Below are positions 46,966 to 59,200 of a stretch of DNA of 64,000 nucleotides, one piece after another. Source of the DNA: Bilabrum cf. latius (taxonomy: Eukaryota; Bigyra: Bicosoecida; Bigyra; Bicosoecida); NCBI GenBank assembly GCA_965178125.1, contig OZ237763.1, forward strand, positions 248,001-312,000. Reading direction: 5' to 3'. The translations under genes were made by a program, and so were the position numbers. Each line of letters opens with the position of its first letter. The stretch's first letter is position 1. Under the pieces are notes generated by a model. It was given only the letters and a program-made list of their open reading frames with translations, searched no databases and was not told the DNA's origin.

Positions 46966-49401
46966 TCAACTTCTGCCCCCTTTCCTGCCGTTTTTTCTCT
47001 TCTTGCTCCTAGGGGACTGTGCTACCAGTGGCATCTCCCTAAACCGCGGATCCAGCCCAAAAGCAGTCCCCATTGCGCTCCGCCGAGTCTTCCTGCCGGA
47101 CTGGTGGGTCTTGGCATTGCCTCGCTCCGCAAGCTGCTAGCCCTATGATTCCCCCTTGGCTGCAGGCGCTCCATCCACGGCAGCAGACACTGCCCGCGCA
47201 CTCTGAGGTCCACGTCCAGCGCCCGGCCGTTCGGTCCTTGTAGAGCGGCCCGATCCACCAGTGGAGTCGTCCTATCCATCGGTGGATGGTCCCATAGCAA
47301 GCGCACTGCCGGCCTCCTCGAAGAGCATCCCCGCCTCGAGCATGTCTGACACCGGAGAGCGCCGCTTCTGCTTGCCAGGGCGACTGCCACCCCCACTGCC
47401 ACCACCACGCCCGTCACCGCCACGCCCGTCACCACCACCGGCATGCCCCATCAGGTGCCTCACCTCGTCCCAGAGACGCATGTCCTTCCTGCCCAGGTAC
47501 ACCTTCACGCGTCCACTTTGGCCACCCCTGGCCGTGCGACCGATCCTGTGCAGCAAGTCGCTAGGGTTGGAGGGGAAGTCGAACACGATGACGTCGGAGA
47601 CAGCGGGCAGATCGAGACCGCGAGCAGCCGCGTCCGTACACACGAGGAAGCGCGTCTCGCCCGCGAGAAAACTGCGGAACTCTGCGCGGCGCCGGATTGG
47701 CGGGATCCCGCCGTGGAGGCTGCTGTGGCCCACGCCCAGCATCTCAAGAAGGTGGCCCGATGCCCTTGCTGATTCGAGGCTGTTGCAGAAAACGAGGGCC
47801 CTCCCCATGTTGGGGTCACCCCCCGAGGGGACAGCCAGGGAGGCAGCGCCACCAGGAACTGACCTTGCGACCACCGCGGCACCGTCGTCCTTCGGGTGCA
47901 CCGCTTTGCGGTGCCTCCTGTCGCCGTCTTCTTTCTTCCACCGCGCCATGAGTGCGTCTGCGTCAGCGGCGAGAGCTTGCGCCTTGTCTGGCTTCCTGGC
48001 AGCTCCACTTCCTTTCCCAGCCCCCGATGCGGAGGAAGAAGAGGTCACCTCCAGCACCTCCACGCGCAGTCCGGCGGGCGGGCGGTGCGACCCAGAGCAG
48101 TTAATGACCTCCAGGCTGGGGAACAAATCGAGCAGTCGCTCTAGGGCCGACCTGGGCATAGTGGCAGCAGCGAATGCCAGCTGGCACGCAGCAGGCAGCC
48201 CGACGGCACCAGCCGCCTGGCCTTGACCCGAGCCAGTCGGTAGCCCCAGCGGCACGATGGGTGGATCACCAGAGCCTGCTTCTCTCTCCTCTGTCGATGA
48301 CGTGGCTTCCCCCGTGCTGCTGGCGGACTCCCAGGACTGAGCGTCCCTCGCGATGTCACTCGCCTGGCTCGGTGATCCCTCCGATGAATTGCCGCTGTTT
48401 CCCGCATCCCTGTCGGCGTTCGCATCTTCTGAAACATCGGCATCTGCTCCGACCAGCGACCTCGCCTCGGAGCCAGCGAACGTTCCTTCCTCCCTGGCGA
48501 GCCTCGACAGGATTGGACTCAGGATCGCGTCGACCTCCTCGGAGAAACTACCACCCTCTGCTGATTTCTCCGACGCCCGAGCCGCCGCAATGTGCCGCAT
48601 CCTGCCCTTGGAACGATCCGCAGCGTGCCTCGCCGCCCGCCTGCCGCTGCTTCTCGCCAGCTTGCCTGCGTGCTGGCCCGCCTCGGTCAGTGTGTCGGCC
48701 TCGTCGACCACCACTCTCCGCACGTCGCTCAAAGAGACGTCACCATTCTAAACGAGGTCCAACAGTCTTCCTGGAGTTGCGACCAACACGTCACAGGGCG
48801 ATCTGAGCCGCCTTCTCTGCTGGGAGCGGGGCACCCCACCGGTGATGGCGGCCGAGCTGAGCTTGAGCGAGTGGCACAAGTGCTTCGAGACGAGGCCAAT
48901 CTGCTGTGCCAGCTCTCGCGTTGGCGCTAGCACCAGCATTCTGGGGCGTCCTGGGCGGGACAAGACGGAAAACCGTTCCTCTTCCTCCTTCATTCCAAGC
49001 ATCAGCGGAGACAGGTACGCCAGAGTCTTGCCGCTCCCCGTTGGAGCGACGAGCAGCGCAGATGCGCCTGAAGCTAGGATAGGTGCTGACAATTGTTGGA
49101 CCTCCGACGGGTTGCCAGCGCCAATCTGGTCCAAAGCATTCGCCAGCGCGAGTCTTGGAGAGGGCTGCTGCTCGGCCGTCCGATCGTGTGCTGCTACTTC
49201 ATGTGCCACACCAGAGTATAGCCGCTGGCAGCCTCTACAGCATGCAGATATTGGTATGTCGCGCTTGCAAGATGCGCTCGATCGCCATTGCGAATTTGTG
49301 CAGCTGAAAATGCTCCGGTAGGCTTGTGTTGTTCCGAATCGCAGCAGTTGTGGCCCAAGCCAAGCACGGCGAAGCGGAAAACGAGCCTTGCCTCGCCACA
49401 T
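46966..49401 (-). CDS. DEAD-box RNA helicase, probably mitochondrial, with large insertion
   Basis: An 811-aa ATP-dependent RNA helicase; no intron needed. The N terminus is Arg-rich and free of acidic residues for the first ~40 positions (MWRGKARFPLRRAWLGPQLL), typical of a mitochondrial presequence. Motifs: I APTGSGKT, Ia APTRELAQQ, Ib ATPGRLLDLV, II VVVDEADTL, III AATMP (SAT is usual), IV ALVFCNSLESA, V LVCTDAAARGLDLP, VI HRIGRTARGG. A ~170-residue acidic Ser/Ala-rich insertion separates motifs II and III. TAG at 48748-48750 lies between Ib and II (LLDLV-TAG-NGDVSL), where helicases often have Gln or Lys; three more TAGs in the C-terminal tail are also read as Gln before the basic end KKRKNGRKGG and TGA. 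Closest guess among families is DDX28-like, not certain. Confidence 0.88.
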
Positions 49402-49808
49402 CGTTTAATTAGTATTGATGCACATTTAAATTGGGTCCACTGTGGTATCCAGCGTGCCTGTGTCTGCTCGCCGACCGCACAACTTGAAGTCAATTTTGCT
49501 CCGAATCATGGAATTGGGGGCCGACAATTTGCGCACTGTGTATGCGAGCAGGCAGACGTATACCGCCTGTACTTGCCCGGATCTTTCGAATATAGCCACA
49601 GCTTACCGCCAGTTTCCGGACAAGCGCTACAGGATTGCTCCATCGGACGGTTGATCGCGTTCCAGATCATCGGGTGCAAGCCGCAGGAACGCGAAAGTTC
49701 TCGGTCAACTCTGAAAGCTCTGTTTCCGAGGAATTCGCGGACCTCAGCTTAGTACCTATTAATACTACCTTTGAGTGGCTTGTGGACGCGAACCCCCGGC
49801 ACGATTGC
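49402..49808. promoter_or_regulatory. Divergent intergenic region, helicase / CCA enzyme
   Basis: About 400 nt between divergent genes; the CCA frame remains open upstream to about 49,635 without an ATG, so a spliced 5' exon is possible. No motif recognised. Confidence 0.35.
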
Positions 49809-52800
49809 ATGGAACTGGTCAAAGTTCCAGTTCTTCGTGCGTGCCGTGATACAATCGCGGGAAAAGACACATACCGCAGCGTAAGCTCGGTAGCCAGGTC
49901 GCTTGGAGCGGCTGGACAAAAGAGGAGCGCAGATCACATCCGTCAAAGCGATTTGGCAAGCGAACAAAGCGCCAAAAAAGCTAGAGTAGTTGGTTCCGAT
50001 CTAGATCTGGAAAACCAAGAAACGATGAGCAGTTCAGACAAAGCATTGACGACGACCGAAACTGGCGGCATCAAATGCGAAATAGTTGCGCGGCACTCGG
50101 TGGAGATGAGCGAGGTGGAAACGAGCATCTTCAAGCTGCTCCGCGACGTCCTCAAGGCGCGAGGCCTCAAGACCACGGTTCGGGTCGCCGGCGGCTGGGT
50201 CCGAGACAAGCTGCTGGGGCGGTAGAACCACGACATTGACATCGCAATCGATGACATGACCGGCATTGAGTTTGCAGAGCACGTGCAGGCATGCATGGAG
50301 TCTCAGGGGCTGGAGACGCGCACCATCGCCAAGATAGAGGCCAATCCAGAGCAGAGCAAGCACCTGGAGACAGCAACAGTCAAGATCTTCGACATGCCCA
50401 TCGATTTCGTGAACCTTCGCGCCGAGGAGTACACGGACAGCCGCATTCCCACCATGCGATTCGGCAATGCGAGGGAGGACGCCGACCGCCGCGACTTCAC
50501 CGTGAACGCACTCTTCTACAACGTGAACACAGGTGCCATTGAGGACCTCACAGGGAGGGGCTACATTGACCTGAAGGCAGGCGTCATCCGCACGCCGCTG
50601 CCCCCGCGCACCACTCTGCTGGATGACCCCCTAAGGGTCATGCGGGCCGTCCGCTTCGCTTCGAGGTATGCCTTCCACATCGTGCCAGAGCTGAAAGCCT
50701 CCATGATGGACCCCGTGGTGAGGGCGGCGCTGGGGAACAAGGTGAGCAAGGAGCGGGTGGGAAGTGAGCTGGACGGCATGCTTTTGGGCCAGCGGCCAAT
50801 CGGCAGCCTTCGCATGCTGCACGACTTTGAGCTCCTGGCCACCGTGTTCGAGCCCTGCTGCCCCCTCTTCGTCTTCGAGGACGAGGTCACCAAGGCACAG
50901 GATGCCGTGAGAGAGGCGAAACGGGCAGAGTAGGCGGCCAAGACCAGCAAGAAGAGCAAGAAGAAGACAAAGGGGAATGATGCCGGTGCGGATGCTGCCG
51001 CCTCTAGTGGCAAAGCTGCGGTGAGCGTGGAGGGGTCGAAAGCCTCTGCACCCGCTCCCGCAGCAGAAGCCTCCGGTGCTGCTTCTGGGGCAAGAGCCTC
51101 TGAGGAGGAGAAGGCCATCGATTCGATCCCTCCCAGTGCAGTTGACGAGGTTCTGTCCGATCCCATCATGCAGGCGGGACTGAGGCTGCCCGGCCTCAAG
51201 GGACTCCTATGGCCTGTGGGGGCGCTCGGTGGCGATTCTGCAGAGTGTAGCGACGCTGCTGCGTCTACTGCTGCACCCTCCACCGCGGGTGGGGAAGCTC
51301 CGCCAGTCGCAATCAGGAGCAACTCAACGGGGGCGCGATTCGCCACGGACACATCCCCGGGCGGGTGGCCCCAGGCCATGTACGAAGAAGGCAGCGAGAT
51401 CGTGGACGGGCTTGACGTGCTGCTGGGCGTGCTAGGGGACAAGGGGCCCAGCGTGAAGGACGCGCACAAGATGTTGACTGCGTCCTCCGTGCCTGCTCTT
51501 GGGTCCTCGGGATCCGCGAGCAGCCTGCTCCCAGGGGACGCTGGGTCTGCCGACGCAGCGGCTGGTGGTGCTGACGGCTCCGGAAAGGACGGTGTTGCGC
51601 CGAGTTCCATCGCTGCAGCCTCAACCGGCGCTGCCTCCGGTGCTGGAACGGGGGCCTCTGGCGCCGAGTCGACAGAGATGACGGTCGTCCCACTCCACAG
51701 GCGTGTTGCCAACCACGACGGCGTCGCGGATGACTGGACCAAGCAAGCCGACGAGGCAGTCTAGGGTTCGGAGGCATAGCAACTCCATGTTGAGGCCGAT
51801 TTCTCCCCGGCTGGTACCCATGCCGCCAAATCATCCATCGCGAGGCACGTGCCTGTGCTCGATGGCGATTAGCCGCTGCTCGGAGATGAGGAGGACCTCC
51901 GCGTGACTCTCCTTTCAGGCATCTTGTGGTCGCTAAGGGGCTTGCACACGCTTGCTTTTGACGGGAAAGACAAGGGAAGGGGGGCACCTGCGACCAACAT
52001 GGTCATCAAGTACGCCATCAAGCGCAAGCTGGCGGACGCATCCGCTGCAGTGGACCTGCAGGTGTGCGCCACCCAGTTGAGGCAGGTGGCGAGAGACATC
52101 GACCAGGAGGTGCACCGTGCGGGGCTGCACGTCGAGTCTGATAGTGCTGCGCACGATGTGGAGGAAGCGGCGACTCCTAAGATAGGTCGTCTTGATACGA
52201 GCTCTTCCACAATGTCGCACGATCGAAGCATCGAGGTCACCGACCCGGCCTACCTCAAGCGCGAAGAATCTACCCGGAAGATGCTGCACGAGGGCATCCA
52301 CAAGACGATGCGCAAGCTTGTCTCCCACAGAGACTTGGCCAGGCTGCTGCATGAGGGTGAGGCGGGCGACTGGGACGCTGGGGTGATCGCCCAGGCAGCG
52401 TCTGAGGAGGCCGTCACCCTCGCTGGCCCTGTCGTGGGTGGTGCCAGCGGTGATGTGCTGGGAGATGCCCGGCTGCGTCTCGCGACCGCCATTCGGGCGT
52501 GCAAGGCCAAGTGGGCGCAGGCGCGCCTGCTGGCACTGGCTGCGGACATGCGCGATTTGGCCGCGGTCTCTCATAGGGTTAGGGGGGCAGGAGATGGTGG
52601 CGATCCGGTGGTCGGCGGGGGTGCAAGCGCTGCGTCTGCTGCCGACGATGGCAAGGCGCCCGCTGAGGAGGCAGCAGAAGTCACAGACGAGGAAGACGAA
52701 CCGGAGATGCGTTTGCTGGATGCCAAGCAGAGGCTCGGCCTGCTGCCAATGAAGGAAGAGGACAGGCTCGCGAAGGCAAGCCACGACGAGCGCCGCACGC

Positions 52801-53072
52801 TGCTTGACCACGCCCTCAAGCACGTCCTCCGAAAGCACCTCAGGATTTGGTGCCTTGCGGCCCACTGGGAGTGCGACAAGGCATGGCAGATGCGACCACT
52901 GGTGAACGGCAAGGAGCTCATGAAGATGGGCGCTCCACCCCGCGAGGGGATGCGGCAGCTGATGCAGGAGCAGACGGACTGGCAGCTGGTTCGCCCCCGT
53001 GCCACCAAGGAGGAGTGCGTAGCATTCTTGCAGGAACGGATCGCGGCAATGACTGCTGGCAAGTCCTAGTAA
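49809..53072 (+). CDS. CCA tRNA nucleotidyltransferase with large internal insertion
   Basis: Adds or repairs the 3' CCA of tRNAs. About 1,087 aa, more than twice human TRNT1 (434) or yeast CCA1. Head domain: TVRVAGGWVRDKLLGR-TAG-NHDIDIAIDD, with the catalytic DxD in DIDIAID; then DFVNLRAEEYTD, DRRDFTVNALFYN and DDPLRVMRAVRFASRY. After PLFVFEDEV comes ~330 residues of Lys-, then Ala/Gly/Ser-rich sequence (50,930-51,900), after which normal body/tail sequence resumes: ILWSLRGL...GKDKGRGAPATNMVIKYAIKRKL and WQMRPLVNGKELMKMG...EQTDWQLVRPRATKEECVAFL. So the extra mass is an insertion. TAGs: 50223, 50931, 51762, 51777, 51870, 53067; the last is followed directly by TAA. ATG 49809 is the first in frame; ATG 50022 is an alternative nearer the conserved start. 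Confidence 0.9.
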
Positions 53073-53297
53073 CTTTAGTCGCAACTCGTGAGCTTTTTGG
53101 TGGACCTAACGTGCAAATTATGCTCGATCGGATATGGCGAAATTGTCTTGTAGTCTACTATACGCAGTAAAACAATATCCATATCAGCAGTAGCTCAATC
53201 AGCTCGATCGACACGAGCAGACAAACAAAAACAACGGGCGCTGTCATCGGCTGCACGCCGAATAGACACCCACAATGATTCGCACGATAGCTGCTCA

Positions 53298-56200
53298 TCA
53301 CCTCCTGGTCAGCCTCCCACGGCCTCGGCCACGTCCCCTACCCCTGCTTGACCTTCCGCTGGCTCGGCCGAAGGCACCACCCCCGCCAACGATGGTGCCC
53401 GCACCACCCCGCCCCTGACTCTCTGCAGACGCGCTTGACTCCGCACTACTGCTTCTAGGCGGCATGGGGATGTGTTCACCAGCGGCTGAGCGGCCACGGG
53501 CACCCGCAGCTGCCATCGGGTTTGTGAATGGCTCCCCATCATCAGTGGCGGCGGGTGCGGCAGGGTACTGCGGTGCCAGCGTCACTTCTCTTCCTGCTAT
53601 GCTGGCCGTTCCGAACACGCCCCGCTCTTCCTCAGCCGCATTGCCAATCGACCGCCCCCTTTGCAACGGGTTGGCCACGGCCGATCCGAATGCGCTGCCA
53701 CCGCTCCGACCCGCATCACGAGCACGACCCGACTCCCCGGCTCGCTGGATGGACCGAAGCCGCGCAGGCGATAGCAGCGGGTTGCTGCTCGCAGCCTCGG
53801 CGACGTCGTGAATGCTCTCGCTCGAGTGCTCATCGATGGAGCCAAGGATTGGCCGGCCTCCTCGCCTGCCCGCTTGTGACACGACAACCTGCCCATCTGA
53901 CGGCCCCTGGAGCCGAAGGCCTCGACCCTGCCTTGCCTTCGATTCCAGACGTCTCCGCTGGTCAGGAGTCATCGCGGCTAGCACGTGCGCCGGCAGCGAC
54001 TCGCCCTCGCTTTCGCTCGAGCCCTGATTTGCCATGCGCATCATGCGCATCATGCCGCCATGGCCACCGCCCATGCCTCCCATCTCCAGCGCATCACCAG
54101 GCATGGCATGCTCCTCCTCGAGCCCTTCCGCCTTTCGTCTCGCCGCCAAAATGGCACTGGCACGGCCTGCTTCACCATCGGAAGCAGCGTCATCGCTCCC
54201 GGTCGAGATGCTCCTGCGCTTGCCCTCGCCGCTCGCCAGCCTCTGCCTCCTGGCCGCCTCCTTTCTCTCCTTGGCCTGCAGAGCCAAGTGGCGGACCAGC
54301 CCGGCGCTGGCTCCGGTGAGTGGCAGGGACGAGGCCGGCGCTTCGCCTCCATTGCCGCCCTCGCTCCCTTGAGAGCTCTGGCTGCCATTCGAGGTCGATC
54401 TTGACCTGGGCTTGCGAGCTCCAGCCACGCCCAGTAACCTCGCGGCGCGAGCCCCGCCAGCGATGCTTCTGAACCCGTCGAGTGGGTTGGCCTGTGACAC
54501 TTTCCCTGGGCTGTCCTTCCTGCTCAAGGCTGGAGCACCGCGGCCCGGATGGCTAGATGCGGCCTAGGACAGGCCGAGGAGCGGGTTCACGCCGGCGGCC
54601 TCGTCGATAGGACGCATGGCTGCGTTTTGGTTAGCGGCAGCTCGGATCAGGGAGCTCCGGCCGCCGCTTCCGTCTCCATCTCGATCGGCACCCGAGGCGT
54701 CGCCGCTGCCCAAAGTCATTGGATTGGCACCTGCGGTCAGGTTGGCAATCCTCTGCTTTCGAATCTCTTCTGCCTCTTTCTTGGCGGCGCGGGCTGCCCT
54801 CGCCTGTTCCTTCCGTCTTGCCCTCGCTGCAAGCGCCAGCCCGCTGACAGCCTCACCGGCTTCCATCGAGAACTCGTCTGAGCCCTTCTTGTCTCCCGTT
54901 CCATCATTACCATCTTGGTTGTCGTCTGGCGAGGCCACGCAAGGGCACAGGAAGGCGCAGTGACCAGCGCTGTAGGCTGCGCAAGCACCAAGCAAAGCAA
55001 CATACAGCGCAGTCAGCACAGCAGCTGCCACTGGAGCCAGGTTCAGCACCAGCACAGTGTACCCAAAGCCCCCACGAGCGTTGGAGTCCACGCCATCGTC
55101 ATACGCGAGGAGCCCGAGCAGCACAGACGTCGCCTGCACAAGCAGGCAGGACAGCTCCAGCCCGTTCAGCCACTTTGTGACGTATGGCCGTGTGAGTGCC
55201 TGCGCGATCACGGAGCAGCTAAGCACACCGAGGAGGCCGTAAGCCTGCACTCGAGTGCCGGCGCCTGCCAGCGCAGCAGTCGAGATCGACATGATGGCCT
55301 GCCGAACGAGCAGCAGGGGCGCCCACCAGGCGTACTTCTTGACGCGCATGCCTGCCAACCACGCACCCCACCAAAGGGGCCAGGGAGCGTCGGGGTCGTC
55401 GCCGTCCTGAAGCAGTTCACCGTCCGGCCTCACGTGGGTGTAGCGGGTGCCGCATCCCTCCGGTGGGGAGCAGGTCCTGCGCCAGCAGCCCTTCCTCTGA
55501 TGCCTGCCCGAGCCAGCGCGGGCCGACGATTCCCAGCAGCAGCAGTCGCAGTCGCACAAGGGTTTTGTCCCGCACCAACCTGGTTGCGCCTGGTCTCCCG
55601 CTCGTTTGACAGCCTCCCGCTCTCGCTGCTCCCTCTCCCTTTTGGCCCTCCTTCGAGCCAGCTCCGCTTTCATGACATCACCAGGACGGGCCATCATCAC
55701 CTGCCCGCCCACCCTGGTGGCAGTGGCCCCCGCAGACTTGCCAGCACCAGGCGCGCAGCACAGTGGCCTGGCCTGCTGGGCCTCGCGTCCGATGCCTGAC
55801 GTGCACCGGTACAGACGAGCTAGGAGCGGGAAGTTCTGCGGGAGTGACAGCAGCATGGCAGCTGGCAGTGCCACCAGCAGCAGGAGCAGGAGCGGCCCAG
55901 CGAAGCCAACCTGCAGGCCCACCACGGCGGGCGCGTCGCACCGCGCGCCGAGATCAAACAAGAGCACCTGGATGGTGAGACTGTCACCACCACCGGAATC
56001 AGAAGTCATTCCAACCGTATCGTTACCACCTGTACTCGCACGCAGAGAGCCAGGACTATCGCTGGCAGCAGAGGCGCTGTCATCGGGCGGAGTCACGCTG
56101 CCAAGGCCTTGCATGTACACGCCCTGTGGGCCCACAGAGACGCATAGCAGCGACAGCACCAGCGTGTCAGCCATGGGCGCGCACCACACGCACACCGCAA

Positions 56201-59200
56201 TGGCAACAGCAGCCACGAGGCCCGTCCATCCCCTTGGTCCAAGGAAACGCGGTGGCACCGACCCATCCATCCCAGGCCGCGCAACCACCTTCTCACGCCC
56301 GCGCCTGCCGGCGCCCTCACCAGGTTCACCATCGCTTCCCTCCTCGTCGGAGCTCCACAGGAGGTCAGGCGGGAGCCCGTCCTCCTGCGGCCTCGCCGCA
56401 ACGGCAGCATCCATGGCCAGCGGGTTCTGCGCCGTTTGTCTCGCTCTGGCTGCCATCCTGCTAATCCCGTGCCTGCCGGTGGCTGCGCCTGCAGCCAGCC
56501 TCCGGGGGGCCGGCTGCGCAACGGCGGACCGTCCAGCGCCGTTCTACGCCATCTGTCCCTGCATTGCTGCTCGCAGCGGGTTGCTGGCACTGCCGTTCTG
56601 TGCACCAGACAGCGCCTGCCGCTGCATGCCCAGCCTTGAAGGGAACGCAGCCCCGTCGTCATCCTCATCGCTGTCTCGATCCAGCGCCATCCCGCCCTGG
56701 AGGCCGTCCGACTGCCCATGCAGCACATCGTCGTCATCAATGGCAGCAAATCGAGGCCCCTGTCTCTACCCAGAGCGGCCAGGCAGTCGTCTGGCGTTCT
56801 GGGATCTCTCCCTGCGCACGAGGTCAGCGGCCCTTCCAAGCTCCCCCGCGTCCAGCAGGTCAGCAGCAGCGCGATCGTTGAGCTTCTTCTTGCGCATGCG
56901 GTCCCGGTTGTGGATTTGCTTGGCAAGCTCTGCATCCTTCTCGATCTCCTCCTCCATGCTACCGTCCACATCGGCGGCCATGGCCCGGATTTCAGCGCTG
57001 CTCAGCGGCGGTGGGTTTAGCAGCATCTCGAGGCAGGGCACCCGCTTGAAGCACCACCGCAGCATGTAACGGGAGAGGGGAGCAAGTAGCGCCACGGCCA
57101 TAACCAGTAGAGTGGCAGCCACAACTGGCAGCAGGACAGGAGACTCTGCCAGCGAGTTGGGATTACCTGGCACCGGGCCGGGGTCTGGCAGAGCCTCAGC
57201 GTCGCCTGCCAGGACAGACGCAGCGCAGCGCACCGATGCCACCTGCGGCCAGGGATTGGACACTGCGTCCGCGGCCAGGAACAGCCCAAGCACCGCATTC
57301 GGCCAGCCCAGGTCCACTCGGCTAAGGAGCGCAAGCACCTGCAGGTGCCAGAAAATCACGATGGATGCCCGAGCCCAGTGGCCCGCCCGACCTTCTGGGT
57401 GCATGTTCTCGACCGCTGCGGTGTACGCCTTGGAGCGCCTCCTCCTCGCAGCAGCCAATGGGCTCTCGGAGGCTGAGCCCTTAATTGCAGCGCTCTATCC
57501 CTCATCGCCGTCCGCGCGCGTGGAGGGCTGAGCCTTGGAGTCCGCGCCTGGCGTGCCGGGAGCTAGGGCGCGACCTCCCATGCCGACATCGTCCTCGGCC
57601 TCGGAGTCGCTATCATCCAGCCCAAAGTGCGCGTTCACAAAATCACCCTTCTTCTTTGGACCCACCTTGCCATCCCCGCGCCAGGACTGTGCCATGAGGG
57701 CTAGCGACAGGCGTGGCGCACGCCTCCCGCCGGCACCAGGTGCGTCTGTACTTTCCGCGGAATTTGATGAGCTCGGGTTATCCAGCTCCTCCTCGTCGCT
57801 CTCCTGCATCTAGTGGCACAAATCGCACCCTGACAGCCAAAACATGAAGCCCTTCGGCCGCACCCCCCGCCTGGGCCTCGCCCTGTACTAGGAGGGCCTC
57901 ACGCCGTACACCACGCGATCCACGCTCCAGCCCGCGAACACCCACACGATCACGGCACCGAGAAGCGCCACGAGCAGAGAGAGGACCCACACGCCGGGGC
58001 TAGGGCACTACTCGCACGCAAACACGCCGTCTCGTGTCCAGCCCTGCACGCACCCGGTGCACAGGACACCCCCGTGCCCATCCACGCATCGCTCCATGGA
58101 TGCAGGGTTGAGGCTGCTCAACGCATCGTCTCCTTCCGTGTAGAACTTGATCGGCGGCAGCTCCGGTGGACTGCGCGACGACGACAAATTCGTGCCACTC
58201 GTCTGAAGATGTCGACCATGACGGTAATGGCGTTGTGCGTGAGAAGCTGAGCCAAGCAGCCGGCTGGCTCCCGCGTCAGACACTGCAGTCGATTCCGCCA
58301 GTTGGCTGCTGCTGCCCTCCCCGCGCCCCTGCGATCCGATGCAATTGTCGGGTATGGGACAGGGCGCGAATACGAGCGTGTCCGAAGAGGCCCATGGCAG
58401 CCTCCAGAATCCCGACTGGGCCGTCACGTTCCCGGCAGCGAGACCCGCGCAGTCCGCGCCCCTTGGGCAGTCTAGGCATACGACCTCAGAGGCAGTCTCC
58501 GGGTCCGACTCGTCGAATGCCTCTGTCGAAAGGTACTGGAACGGGGGGCAGGCAGCCACGGCAGCACGGGACGACACTGAGGAGGGTCCGAAACCGCCCG
58601 CGTTCCGTGCTCGGACTGCCACGACCAGCGGGTCGTCAGACACGGCAAGGGGCAGTCTCGCAGACAGCCGCTCCCACGGGCCCCCTTCGACTTGGTCGGT
58701 TTCCTGTTCTCCTACCCGGGCCACCTGCAGCAAATCACCGTACCCAACGAGGGATGCAGCAAGCGCTGACGATGCCTGCAGCCCTCTCGTCTCGGCTGCC
58801 ACGCGAGATGCTGGAAGCGTGAGCCAGCCGTGATCAGGCGCTCGTGGGATCTCAGCCGCACTGGCATCCTAGTTGGCCGGCACGCTCGAGTTGGAAGTGC
58901 CAGATGCGTCCCAAACGGTCGCCGAAACAGGGTCTCCATGGAACAGCCACACGCCTGCATCTGAGATCATGAGGCCCTCATCCAACTCAGGGCGGTGCTC
59001 GCTGGTATCTGAGGCAGCCCAAGCATCCGCCAGTCGCCTGGCGTCGCTGTAGCGAGCCCAGGCAAGGTCAAAGCCGGTGGCAGGGCCTGTCTCCTCTGTG
59101 CCTTCCCTGATCCACAGCGGCAGGTGCCACTACACAGACAGCCGGCTGGCATCACCGGTAACCCGGTCCGTCTAAAGCTCCTGCGGCCGGACCCTTGGGC

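Noticed and set aside
55606-57069. Plus-strand 487-aa open frame opposite the membrane protein; likewise minus-strand frames at 4086-5219, 6264-7550 and 9566-11119
   Set aside because: Antisense shadows of GC-rich genes: Arg/Pro/His-rich translations with no domain, opposite frames that carry clear motifs.
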